Shown: positions 14,876 through 21,783 of the stretch, piece by piece | How the letters are laid out: each line of letters begins with the position of its first letter | Numbering within the stretch: position 1 is the stretch's first letter | From: a virus | Virus record (IMG/VR): IMGVR_UViG_3300044621_002533 | Coordinates: 1-31,552 of that record | Length of the DNA: 31,552 bases | Reading direction: 5' to 3' (one strand) | Position numbers and translations under genes: made by a program | Notes under the pieces: generated by a model | What the model saw: only the letters and a program-made list of their open reading frames with translations | Told to the model about the DNA's origin: nothing | Databases searched by the model: none

Positions 14876-14904
14876 TTGACAAAGATCCTTTGTGCTGCTA
14901 ACAT
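14876..14904 (+). promoter_or_regulatory. Sigma70-type promoter (distal) of the AAA+ ATPase operon
   Basis: TTGACA (14876-14881), 17-bp spacer, TAACAT (14899-14904) preceded by TGC, an extended -10 element. It would give a 5' leader of about 100 nt running through the proximal promoter, with two copies of AAAATACAACA near 14932 and 14958. Confidence 0.5.
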
Positions 14905-14977
14905 TATGACTTGAATGTACAAGATTGTGTAAAAAATACAACACCACTGTGTGGCAAAAATACAACAACAAAATGAG

Positions 14978-15006
14978 TTGACCAAAAAACCCAATTTTGC
15001 TACAAT
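14978..15006 (+). promoter_or_regulatory. Sigma70-type promoter (proximal), leaderless-type spacing
   Basis: TTGACC (14978-14983), 17-bp spacer, TACAAT (15001-15006) with an extended -10 TG (14998-14999). Exactly six bases separate the -10 box from an ATG at 15013 that is in frame with the ATPase, so the transcript may begin at the start codon. A second ATG with a strong ribosome-binding site follows at 15037. Confidence 0.7.
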
Positions 15007-15036
15007 AATGACATGTTAAACAAAAAGGAGTTGGCA

Positions 15037-16062
15037 ATGAGCACTATTCGCGTCATCAATGGTAACTACCGCGGCACCCCTGTCATTGACACTGTGTTTG
15101 AACTGGTGTCCGGTTTTCAAACCGGTGCCCGTGGCGGATATGTCACTGTCAAGAACAACGGCATCTTCCCTCGTTGTCCCGAAACGATTCGAGTCAGGGT
15201 TGAAGATATCTCTGACATTGAATATACCACTGGAGAGAGTGTGAAAAACAACACTGTGAAATTTGAAAAGCCTGTGGCTGCGGTTGAAACTGATGAGCAA
15301 GCCATGGATCGTATTCGTGAGCGTTTTGAAATTCTCACTGAAATGACCAAAGCATGTGTCAGCGGCGATATCCGCGCCATGATTGTGTCGGGCCCTCCTG
15401 GTGTGGGCAAGAGCTACGGTGTTGAGCAAGAAATTGACAAGGCCACTCTGTTCGACAAAATGGCTGGCAAACGACTGCGAGCTGAAGTTGTCAAAGGCAG
15501 TGCCACTCCTATTGGCCTGTATCAGACTCTGTACAAATACAGTGATACCAACTGTGTGGTTGTGTTTGACGACTGCGACAGCATCTTGCTGGATGACGTG
15601 GCACTGAACTTGCTGAAGGGTGCTCTGGACTCTGGCAAGAAGCGCAAGATTTCTTGGCTGAGTGAGAGTTCCACTCTGCGTCGCGAAGGCATCCCAGATC
15701 AGTTTGAGTTCAAGGGTTCAGTGATTTTCATCACCAACTTGAAGTTCGATACCATGAAGAGTCAGAAGCTGCGCGATCACTTGGATGCTCTCCAAAGCCG
15801 CTGCCACTACTTGGATCTGACCTTGGACACCATGCGTGACAAGCTCCTGCGTATCCGTCAGATTGCCAAAGATGGCGTGCTGTTCGCAGACTATGATTTT
15901 GAGCCTGCGGTACAAGACGACATCATTGACTTTATGAATGTCAACAAAGATCGTCTGCGTGAAGTCAGTCTGCGCATGGCGCTGAAGATTGCGGATCTGC
16001 GCAAACTCAGTGTCTTGAACTGGAAGCGCCTGGCAGAGACTACCTGCATGAAAGCAGCCTAA
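15037..16062 (+). CDS. AAA+ family ATPase
   Basis: 341 aa from the ATG at 15037, which has AAGGAG six bases upstream. An in-frame ATG at 15013 would add eight residues and sits at the predicted transcription start. The first ~85 residues are a separate beta-rich domain. The ATPase part has Walker A GPPGVGKS (119-126), Walker B VVVFDD (174-179), sensor 1 VIFITN and a helical lid at the C-terminus. It is shorter than a MoxR or clamp-loader protein, and no clamp-loader signature (SRC) is seen, so I do not call it gp44. AAA+ proteins of this type occur in T4-like phages without a settled role. It opens a five-gene unit that ends at the 17151 terminator. Confidence 0.8.
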   Translation: MSTIRVINGNYRGTPVIDTVFELVSGFQTGARGGYVTVKNNGIFPRCPETIRVRVEDISDIEYTTGESVKNNTVKFEKPVAAVETDEQAMDRIRERFEILTEMTKACVSGDIRAMIVSGPPGVGKSYGVEQEIDKATLFDKMAGKRLRAEVVKGSATPIGLYQTLYKYSDTNCVVVFDDCDSILLDDVALNLLKGALDSGKKRKISWLSESSTLRREGIPDQFEFKGSVIFITNLKFDTMKSQKLRDHLDALQSRCHYLDLTLDTMRDKLLRIRQIAKDGVLFADYDFEPAVQDDIIDFMNVNKDRLREVSLRMALKIADLRKLSVLNWKRLAETTCMKAA

Positions 16063-16072
16063 GGAGCACAGC

Positions 16073-16255
16073 ATGAATTGGATTTTGATTCTGTTTGTTC
16101 ATGCTGGTCCGCTGAGCAATGCTGACTCAATGGCACTGACATCGGTGCCAGGATTTCGCAATGAAGCTACATGTCAGACAGCTGGGCGAGCCAGTGAAGC
16201 ATTGACCAAGACCACAACCAAAAACACCCGCTGGGTGTGTGTGAAACAAGACTGA
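16073..16255 (+). CDS. Small protein with N-terminal hydrophobic segment
   Basis: 60 aa, function unknown. The first ten residues (MNWILILFVH) are hydrophobic, possibly the start of a secretion signal; the rest is Thr/Ala-rich with two cysteines (C34 and C56). AAGGAGCACAGC directly precedes the ATG, a strong ribosome-binding site that supports real translation. It lies 10 bases after the AAA+ ATPase stop. Small proteins of this kind in T4-like phages are often host-takeover or envelope-targeted factors, but nothing here identifies one. Confidence 0.55.
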   Translation: MNWILILFVHAGPLSNADSMALTSVPGFRNEATCQTAGRASEALTKTTTKNTRWVCVKQD

Positions 16256-16256
16256 C

Positions 16257-16361
16257 ATGAGCAGCGACAAGGCCTTTTTTGGCACTTTACTTGCCTTGAT
16301 GGCCTTGTTTTTTGGGCATCCATTCATTGCATTTTTGATTTTTTGTATAGCAGTGCTCTAG
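16257..16361 (+). CDS. Possible 34-residue membrane protein
   Basis: An ATG one base after the previous stop opens a 34-codon frame: MSSDKAFFGTLLALMALFFG followed by HPFIAFLIFCIAVL. After a short polar start it is almost wholly hydrophobic, compatible with one or two membrane passes. It ends 16 bases before the next gene. No ribosome-binding site is clear, and a terminator-like hairpin overlaps it, so the open frame could be a by-product of that structure. The consistent hydrophobicity favours a real gene. Confidence 0.4.
   Translation: MSSDKAFFGTLLALMALFFGHPFIAFLIFCIAVL
16267..16313 (+). terminator. Hairpin with T run, candidate attenuator inside the operon
   Basis: ACAAGGCC (16267-16274) and GGCCTTGT (16301-16308) are perfect inverted repeats followed by further T's to 16313. 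The 26-nt loop contains its own small stem, GGCA (16281-16284) with TGCC (16292-16295). The large loop makes it a weaker terminator than the one at 14842; partial readthrough to the next gene is likely. Confidence 0.4.
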
Positions 16362-16377
16362 ATTTAGGAGCAACATC

Positions 16378-17106
16378 ATGGCACAAATCACAGCATGGAA
16401 AAGCGAAGCAGACGGCAAGATCTTTGAGGACAAATCAAAGTATCAAGCTCACCTGCGCAAGCTGGCACGCTATCGCTTGGCTCAAAAGAAGCTGCGGCTG
16501 GATCGTGAGGCCAAGGACGCTGTGTGGACCGAAATGTACAACCGTGAGCAGAGTCTTGAGCAATGGGCGCAGATGGTGATTGACAACCAGCATCTGTTCT
16601 GGGCCGAAGCAGCCGCAGGTGATCCACGCGACTGGGACAGTGTTGGAAAGAAAATCGGCCGTGGCAAAACGGCCACTGTCATGCCCTGCCCTGAAATCTT
16701 GGAATTCACCAAGTTTGATCTGCGCTGGAGTGACTCGGTCAGCAACACACACTCATGCCCACACAACGGTGTCACAAACTGGGGCGGACGTGACGAAGGA
16801 GCACCACAGGGTTACCCTGGCTGGCATGGTAACATTGAGTGGTTGGTTCGCTGGCCCAAAGAGTTTGACTACATCTATCTGGGCAGTGATCTATTCTCAC
16901 ACGGCAGCTTTCGCACCGGTCGTCAACGTGCCCACACTGGCACAGGTGGCGGCGCTGGCGGACACTTGAACAAGAAGTGGAACACTTGGTGCCATCGTGT
17001 GCAATACGGTTTCAGCATCTATACTGCGGATTGGCCTGGAATGGCTCGCTACCACGAAAAACAACGAGTGTGGCATACGCTCAGCGATGGTGTTCAGTTT
17101 GCATGA
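16378..17106 (+). CDS. Hypothetical phage protein
   Basis: 242 aa, not recognised. The first ~70 residues are a charged helical region (HLRKLARYRLAQKKLRLDRE then AKDAVWTEMYNREQSLEQWA); the rest is rich in Trp, Gly, His and aromatic residues (HNGVTNWGGRDEGAPQGYPG; FSHGSFRTGRQRAHTGTGGG), suggesting a compact globular domain. TTAGGAG lies eight bases before the ATG. Strong ribosome-binding site, high-GC codon use and its place behind the AAA+ ATPase suggest a well-expressed early protein. It is the last gene before the 17151 terminator. Confidence 0.7.
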   Translation: MAQITAWKSEADGKIFEDKSKYQAHLRKLARYRLAQKKLRLDREAKDAVWTEMYNREQSLEQWAQMVIDNQHLFWAEAAAGDPRDWDSVGKKIGRGKTATVMPCPEILEFTKFDLRWSDSVSNTHSCPHNGVTNWGGRDEGAPQGYPGWHGNIEWLVRWPKEFDYIYLGSDLFSHGSFRTGRQRAHTGTGGGAGGHLNKKWNTWCHRVQYGFSIYTADWPGMARYHEKQRVWHTLSDGVQFA

Positions 17107-17150
17107 TAACTAATCTTGATCGCAACTAGCCAACTCCGCGATCATTTTCG

Positions 17151-17175
17151 CAGGCACAGCAGTGCCTGTTTTTTT
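17151..17175 (+). terminator. Rho-independent terminator
   Basis: CAGGCAC (17151-17157) pairs with GTGCCTG (17162-17168) around AGCA, followed by seven T's. It ends the AAA+ ATPase transcription unit, 45 bases after the last stop. Confidence 0.85.
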
Positions 17176-17202
17176 GACTATAAATGTTGTGGTATATATA
17201 TT
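17174..17202 (+). promoter_or_regulatory. Promoter region upstream of the 17205 gene (overlapping motifs)
   Basis: Three signals overlap directly after the terminator. A TTGACT (17174-17179) is 17 bp from TATATT (17197-17202). An extended -10 TGgTATATA (17193-17198) lies exactly six bases before the ATG at 17205. A near-late motif TATAAATG is at 17179-17186. Which is used cannot be decided by eye. Confidence 0.4.
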
Positions 17203-17204
17203 GT

Positions 17205-18068
17205 ATGTTTTCAATATTGCGATTGGTATTTGGACACAAAGCAGACTTTGAACTGAGTTTTCGTATCAAATCTACACCCATAGCTGAACTTTGGGTAGAT
17301 CGAATGGCTAAAAGAACATCATGGCCATTGGATCATCCAGACCGATTCTATGGATTCGGCTCAGAGCAGCAAGAGCGTGATCGAGCACAGATACAAATTT
17401 TACAATGTATCAACACAATAAATGATCACATAAAGATCATAGACAGACCATTTGAATATTCACAGGAGTGTTTGAATTACCTACATCATGTGTTTGAGCA
17501 ATATCATGGATTGTTGGATCAACAGAATACCAAATATTGGCACGAAGCGCCGCAATCAGTTCGCAAAGCATTGGCCGAACTGAATCTGTGTGTTCATCGT
17601 TGTGAAAGTGTAATGCGAGGCAACAGTCCTAGATTGGTCTGTACATGGTTTGGTATGCCCAAAACTCATACATTGGATCGCCAACTTCAATCTACGTATG
17701 GTACCAATCAAATAAGTTTTGGTACAGTGTATCTTAACTATTGCGAAATAGGCAAAACACTTGAGGATCTTGAGTTTGACAACGACCAATACATCAGCGA
17801 TGATGCGTTCATACCTTTCAGTCATTACAGTGCCGATTTCAACATTCAATTTTTTGATTACAATCTAACAACCAAATTTGATAGAATACAAAAATATATA
17901 GATCTACATCACAATTTTTTTGTTGCTCGTGGAATAGAAAGTGTGTATAATGTTCAAGCACAACCATTGCGATTTCCTGTGGCTGAACTTGAATACAACG
18001 GCAATAGGAATGATTTGTTGACCAATCTTGCGTCAAGACAATGGGTACATCAGGTATCACTGGAATGA
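17205..18068 (+). CDS. Hypothetical phage protein upstream of uvsW
   Basis: 287 aa from the ATG at 17205, chosen because an earlier in-frame ATG (17184) lies inside the promoter motifs. No family recognised. The protein is rich in aromatic residues, His and Gln, has no membrane segment beyond a weakly hydrophobic N-terminus (MFSILRLVFG), and shows helical stretches (AQIQILQCINTINDHIKII). It overlaps the uvsW start by four bases (ATGA at 18065-18068), so it is probably translated together with UvsW. It looks slightly AT-richer than uvsW. Confidence 0.65.
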   Translation: MFSILRLVFGHKADFELSFRIKSTPIAELWVDRMAKRTSWPLDHPDRFYGFGSEQQERDRAQIQILQCINTINDHIKIIDRPFEYSQECLNYLHHVFEQYHGLLDQQNTKYWHEAPQSVRKALAELNLCVHRCESVMRGNSPRLVCTWFGMPKTHTLDRQLQSTYGTNQISFGTVYLNYCEIGKTLEDLEFDNDQYISDDAFIPFSHYSADFNIQFFDYNLTTKFDRIQKYIDLHHNFFVARGIESVYNVQAQPLRFPVAELEYNGNRNDLLTNLASRQWVHQVSLE

Positions 18069-19525
18069 AACAGGCCACTATTGTTATCAAAGATGAAGTC
18101 AATATCAAAATAGAAGGATTAGATCTTGACACTCGTCGCGACCTAGTAAAAAAATTCAAATACGATGTGCCCTATGCTAGATACCTGCCGGCAGTGAGAC
18201 TGGGACGTTGGGATGGCAAAGTAGCCTTTTTTCAAATGGGTGGAAGTACTTACACCAACCTGCTGCCCGAAATACTGCCAGTGCTGGAAAGTCAGAACTA
18301 CGACATTGAACTGGACGACCAACGCACATACACCACAACTTTTGATTTCAAAAGTGTGACCGAAGAGCACTGGGCTGATCGATCCTGGCCCACTGGACAT
18401 CCTGCTGCTGGTGAACCTGTGATGTTGCGTGACTATCAGGTAGAGATTGTCAACAACTTTTTGTCCAATCCGCAGTGTATTCAAGAAGTGGCCACTGGTG
18501 CTGGCAAGACCATTATGACTGCCACTCTTAGCGCCGCAGTAGAACCTTATGGCAGATCAATTGTGATTGTGCCTAACAAGAGTCTTGTGACTCAAACAGA
18601 AAAAGACTATCGCAACGTAGGCCTAGATGTGGGTGTTTACTTTGGCGATCGTAAAGAGCACGGGCATCAGCACACCATCTGTACCTGGCAAAGTCTAAAT
18701 GTTCTGCTCAAAAATACCAAAAACGGCACTGCTGCCGACACCATTGGCGACTTCATCGAAGGTGTGGTCTGTGTGATTGTGGATGAAGTACACATGGCCA
18801 AAGCTGACGCACTCAAAAGCCTGCTGACAGGTGTGATGAGTCATGTGCCCATTCGTTGGGGGCTTACTGGCACTGTGCCCAAAGAAGCCTTTGAGTTCAA
18901 AGCCTTACATGTAAGCCTGGGCCCTGTGATTGGCCGACTCACTGCCAACGAACTACAACAACAAGGCGTGCTGGCGCAGTGTCATGTCAACATTGTTCAG
19001 TTGGTAGATCATGTTGAATATACCAACTATCAAAGCGAACTGAAGTATCTGCTGGAGGAACCTGGCAGACTGGATGCTATGGCTGAACTGGTACAGCATG
19101 TAAACGAAACTGGCAACACATTGGTACTGGTTGATCGTGTGGCTGCAGGGCAAGCCTTGGTTCAGCGACTGGGGCATAGAGCAGTATTTGTATCTGGAGC
19201 AACCAAGGCCAAGGACAGACAGGATGAATATGATGAAGTGGCGGAATCTAGCGACAAGATTATTGTGGCGACTTATGGTGTGGCCGCTGTGGGTATTAAT
19301 ATCCCTAGGATTTTTAATCTGGTTTTGGTGGAACCCGGAAAGAGCTTTGTTAGGGTTATACAAAGCATTGGACGCGGAATCCGTAAGGCTGAGGATAAGG
19401 ACCATGTCCAAATCTGGGATGTTACCTCCACGTGTAAATTCTCAAAACGACACTTGACCAAACGCAAGGCTTACTACAAAGAAGCCAACTACCCTTTCAC
19501 TCAGGACAAATTAGAGTGGCAATAA
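18065..19525 (+). CDS. uvsW: UvsW-like DNA/RNA helicase
   Basis: 486 aa, close to T4 UvsW (about 500). It is a superfamily 2 helicase that unwinds R-loops and branched DNA and shifts replication from origin-dependent to recombination-dependent mode. Motifs: Q-motif-like LRDYQ (121-125), Walker A ATGAGKT (143-149), DEVH box (240-243), WGLTGT (motif III) and QSIGRGIRKA (motif VI). The N-terminal ~100 residues with LGRWDGKVAFF match the UvsW double-strand-mimicking domain. The ATG at 18065 was chosen over 18041 because it overlaps the preceding stop. The gene ends 36 bases before the next ATG, with a promoter in between. Confidence 0.93.
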   Translation: MKQATIVIKDEVNIKIEGLDLDTRRDLVKKFKYDVPYARYLPAVRLGRWDGKVAFFQMGGSTYTNLLPEILPVLESQNYDIELDDQRTYTTTFDFKSVTEEHWADRSWPTGHPAAGEPVMLRDYQVEIVNNFLSNPQCIQEVATGAGKTIMTATLSAAVEPYGRSIVIVPNKSLVTQTEKDYRNVGLDVGVYFGDRKEHGHQHTICTWQSLNVLLKNTKNGTAADTIGDFIEGVVCVIVDEVHMAKADALKSLLTGVMSHVPIRWGLTGTVPKEAFEFKALHVSLGPVIGRLTANELQQQGVLAQCHVNIVQLVDHVEYTNYQSELKYLLEEPGRLDAMAELVQHVNETGNTLVLVDRVAAGQALVQRLGHRAVFVSGATKAKDRQDEYDEVAESSDKIIVATYGVAAVGINIPRIFNLVLVEPGKSFVRVIQSIGRGIRKAEDKDHVQIWDVTSTCKFSKRHLTKRKAYYKEANYPFTQDKLEWQ

Positions 19526-19526
19526 A

Positions 19527-19555
19527 TTGCGTTTGTTACGCTATCAATGTATAAT
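19527..19555 (+). promoter_or_regulatory. Sigma70-type promoter, leaderless-type spacing
   Basis: TTGCGT (19527-19532), 17-bp spacer, perfect TATAAT (19550-19555), then GAGATC and the ATG at 19562. The expected transcription start falls on the start codon. An earlier in-frame ATG at 19547 lies inside the spacer and so cannot be used from this promoter. Confidence 0.65.
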
Positions 19556-19561
19556 GAGATC

Positions 19562-20062
19562 ATGAGAATACTGACCCTCGATAATCGCGCCTACGAGCTC
19601 GACAGCCTTCCAGAAGAAGTTGATGACATGAGATTTGCCATCTTAGACAATTCTGATCCTGCCAATCCAGACTATCACTACATACCACTGATATTTTTAG
19701 AAAGCTTCAATGCTCCGGCTCTTGTACTGCAAATAGGCAGTCACAGAATTCGCATGCCACTAGACTGGCAGATCTTGATCGGCGAACACGATCTTGGTGA
19801 CCTTGAAATGTTGTCTTTGACAGCAGTCAATGACCGAGGATTTTCTGTGTTTGAATTCAATCCACTCAGCAGCTTCCGACCCAGCTTTCCTCGAATAGAA
19901 ATTGTGGATGTGTATCAAGAAGTGGCATGGTATGCGCCCAAACTAAAAAATGGTCAGATGCTGTGTGTGCCACTTACCGACGATCCCAACCCACCATGTG
20001 TGTACTTTGTCAAAGACATCAGTCGCAATTGCGAAATTGTAGACTACAATCGAGCATGGTAA
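19562..20062 (+). CDS. Hypothetical phage protein downstream of uvsW
   Basis: 166 aa, function not recognised. It looks beta-rich with short strands (YIPLIFLESFNAPALVLQIG; HRIRMPLDWQILIG) and a Pro-rich C-terminal part. It has no signal peptide or membrane segment. The ATG at 19562 is chosen because it sits six bases after a TATAAT; the frame also contains an ATG at 19547. No ribosome-binding site is visible, consistent with a leaderless message. Its place between uvsW and a possible clamp-loader subunit suggests a replication or transcription accessory role. Confidence 0.6.
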   Translation: MRILTLDNRAYELDSLPEEVDDMRFAILDNSDPANPDYHYIPLIFLESFNAPALVLQIGSHRIRMPLDWQILIGEHDLGDLEMLSLTAVNDRGFSVFEFNPLSSFRPSFPRIEIVDVYQEVAWYAPKLKNGQMLCVPLTDDPNPPCVYFVKDISRNCEIVDYNRAW

Positions 20063-20069
20063 TGACATC

Positions 20070-20318
20070 ATGGGTAGTTTGAAACCCGGAGCCACTTACA
20101 TTTACGAACGAGCCAATGGTCGTATCTATGCCAGAGAGTTTGGCAGCAGTGAGCGACAATTGGTTGGCTATGATTCACAAGTACAGGCACACAGGGAACA
20201 GCGCTATTACATGAATCATATCAATGACGTATTGACCATGTGCGAGTCAGATCTGGCCATGAAACAGTTGCTGGAACAATTGTTTGTGCTGTATAATCTA
20301 AAGAAAAACCATGAGTGA
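20070..20318 (+). CDS. Small hypothetical protein
   Basis: 82 aa. The N-terminal half is a small beta-type unit (LKPGATYIYERANGRIYARE); the second half is helical (EQRYYMNHINDVLTMCESDL). It begins seven bases after the preceding stop and overlaps the next gene by eight. A similar 'LKPGA.YIYERA' opening is, to my recollection, common in small T4-like and jumbo phage proteins, but I cannot name a function. Confidence 0.6.
   Translation: MGSLKPGATYIYERANGRIYAREFGSSERQLVGYDSQVQAHREQRYYMNHINDVLTMCESDLAMKQLLEQLFVLYNLKKNHE
20268..20297 (+). promoter_or_regulatory. Possible sigma70-type promoter inside the 20070 gene
   Basis: TTGCTG (20268-20273), 18-bp spacer, TATAAT (20292-20297), 13 bases before the ATG at 20311. 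The leader would be about seven bases with AAAGAAAA. Weaker -35 than the others. Confidence 0.35.
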
Positions 20319-20751
20319 CAAGCTTAACATTGGCAATGAAATGCGGCAGATGGATCAAAAAAATCGAAGCTTTTTTGATCAACTTACATCTGAAGAAAAG
20401 AAAAAATTTAGCACTTATCTCATGATACGCTGGGGCAGTTGTGTGGATGGCAGTCGCGAATTACAGGAATACTATGTTCACAGTGTCAATCACTATCTCA
20501 ATCGACATTTTTTCACAGTCAGCAAACATCCCAAACTTCAGTGGTTGATGGCCACAGCAGCCAGTCCAGGGCTTGGCACACCCAGGCACAATTGGATCAG
20601 TCCCAAAAAAGCCAAAGCCAATGCCAAGCAAAAACAGTTGGCTTCCCTGTTTCCGCATTTACGCGAAGACGAATTGACTGTGCTGTCAGAAATCACAGAC
20701 AACAAAGATATTGAACAATACAAAAAAGATCTTGGCAATCCTGATCAATGA
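20311..20751 (+). CDS. Possible gp62-like clamp-loader small subunit
   Basis: 146 aa, short of T4 gp62 (187). After a charged start it has KFSTYLMIRWGSCV, YYVHSVNHYLN, KHPKLQWLMATAA, a basic RHNWISPKKAKANAKQKQ and an ending ELTVLSEITDNKDIEQYKKD. This order (hydrophobic N-x-LS-like strand, a helix ending in N, 'K.QYDFL'-like helix, basic KW-like patch, 'LSILT.EQL..IK' end) is what I recall from gp62-family proteins of T4-like phages. gp62 works with gp44 to load the sliding clamp on DNA. Neither gp44 nor gp45 is in the window. The match is by pattern only, so treat as tentative. Confidence 0.45.
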   Translation: MSDKLNIGNEMRQMDQKNRSFFDQLTSEEKKKFSTYLMIRWGSCVDGSRELQEYYVHSVNHYLNRHFFTVSKHPKLQWLMATAASPGLGTPRHNWISPKKAKANAKQKQLASLFPHLREDELTVLSEITDNKDIEQYKKDLGNPDQ

Positions 20752-21422
20752 CGCATCAATGTAAATTTTGTCAAAAAAGTTTTCAAAAAGAAAACTCGCT
20801 GTCAGTTCACTTGTGTGAACCCAAACTGCGTTTTCAACAGCGATCTGAACCAGGTGTAATTTTGGCGTTTCAGGGCTATTTGAAGTTCTATGAATATACA
20901 CAAGGGTCAGCCCGACTCAAAACACACGATGACTTTGATCGCAGTTCTTACTATCGTGCTTTTGTAAAATGGGGACGATACTGTGTGGATGTGCGAGTGA
21001 TAGCACCAGCTAGATTTCTAGAATGGTTGCTGAAGAACAACAAAAAAATTGATCGTTGGTGTTTGGATACTGTGTACACAGAATATCTTGTGGAATATCT
21101 TCGTGTTGAAGCAGTGTCGGACGCACTGACCAGAGCCATTGAATACGGAATTCAATGGGCAGAGCAAACTGGCAATCCTGCGCATGACTGTGTGCGTTAT
21201 GGCAATCGCAACGCTTTGTGTCATGCTGTGACCACTGGTCGAATTTCGGCCTGGGTAATTTACAATTCAGAATCGGGACAGAAGTTTTTGACTGACCTTG
21301 ATCCCACACAGATCAAAATGATTTGGTCTTATATTGATGCTGACATATGGCAAAAGAAATTTGCGGATCGGACCGGAGATCAAGCCTACGCTCAAGAAAT
21401 TTTGGTCAAAGCAGGTTGGTAA
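20748..21422 (+). CDS. Protein with N-terminal C2H2-type zinc finger
   Basis: 224 aa. Residues 4-23 read QCKFCQKSFQKENSLSVHLC, a C-x2-C-x(12)-H-x-C zinc finger (the final ligand is Cys instead of His). The rest is an alpha-rich domain (FVKWGRYCVDVRVIAPARFL; EYLVEYLRVEAVSDALTRAI) ending in helices (DLDPTQIKMIWSYIDADIWQ). Function is unknown. Four-base overlap with the preceding gene. In T4-like phages small zinc-finger proteins act in transcription or endonuclease roles, but no catalytic motif for either is visible. Confidence 0.65.
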   Translation: MTHQCKFCQKSFQKENSLSVHLCEPKLRFQQRSEPGVILAFQGYLKFYEYTQGSARLKTHDDFDRSSYYRAFVKWGRYCVDVRVIAPARFLEWLLKNNKKIDRWCLDTVYTEYLVEYLRVEAVSDALTRAIEYGIQWAEQTGNPAHDCVRYGNRNALCHAVTTGRISAWVIYNSESGQKFLTDLDPTQIKMIWSYIDADIWQKKFADRTGDQAYAQEILVKAGW

Positions 21423-21423
21423 A

Positions 21424-21783
21424 ATGGATCTAATTTTTTCTTTGTTGGTGCTGCTACAAATCAAACACTGGTTGGTAGATTTTGTGCTTCAAACTGATGA
21501 AGAAATACGTTGGAAAGGGCAGTATCTTGACTGGCGCGGGGCCAAGCACAGTGTCAAACATGGAGTGACCACTGGCCTGGTGTTGACAATCATGGGCATT
21601 GATCTGTCATGGGTATTGTGGTTGTCGCTGTTGGATTTTGTGGCACACTATCACATTGACTGGATCAAGATGAATTGGGGCAATCAAGACATACGCACGC
21701 CACAGTTTTGGCAGCATCTTGGCCTGGATCAATTGGCACATCAGTTGACTTACATTGGTATTGTAGCTATAATTCAAATATGA
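21424..21783 (+). CDS. DUF3307-like membrane protein
   Basis: 119 aa. It opens with a hydrophobic helix IFSLLVLLQIKHWLVDFVLQ containing the 'KH..VDFVLQT' motif I associate with the DUF3307 family. A conserved-type HSVKHG follows (about residues 42-47), then membrane helices around 48-75 (GLVLTIMGIDLSWVLWLSLL), then DFVAHYHIDWIK and a C-terminal LDQLAHQ with more hydrophobic residues. The repeated His/Asp pattern is characteristic. The start at 21424 is chosen because it follows the preceding stop by one base. The promoter of the mini-DnaE gene lies inside its 3' end. Confidence 0.65.
   Translation: MDLIFSLLVLLQIKHWLVDFVLQTDEEIRWKGQYLDWRGAKHSVKHGVTTGLVLTIMGIDLSWVLWLSLLDFVAHYHIDWIKMNWGNQDIRTPQFWQHLGLDQLAHQLTYIGIVAIIQI
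21745..21773 (+). promoter_or_regulatory. Sigma70-type promoter of the mini-DnaE gene, leaderless-type spacing
   Basis: TTGACT (21745-21750), 17-bp spacer, perfect TATAAT (21768-21773), then TCAAAT and the ATG at 21780. It lies inside the 3' end of the DUF3307-like gene, so the polymerase-like gene can be expressed independently of its upstream neighbours. Confidence 0.7.

Noticed and set aside
15037-16062. AAA+ protein considered as the gp44 clamp loader
   Set aside because: Walker A and B are present, but the clamp-loader SRC motif is not seen and there is an unrelated N-terminal domain.
21675-21779. N-terminal extension of the mini-DnaE protein
   Set aside because: It overlaps the DUF3307-like gene in another frame and crosses the promoter at 21745-21773. 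The motif-bearing sequence begins right after the ATG at 21780.
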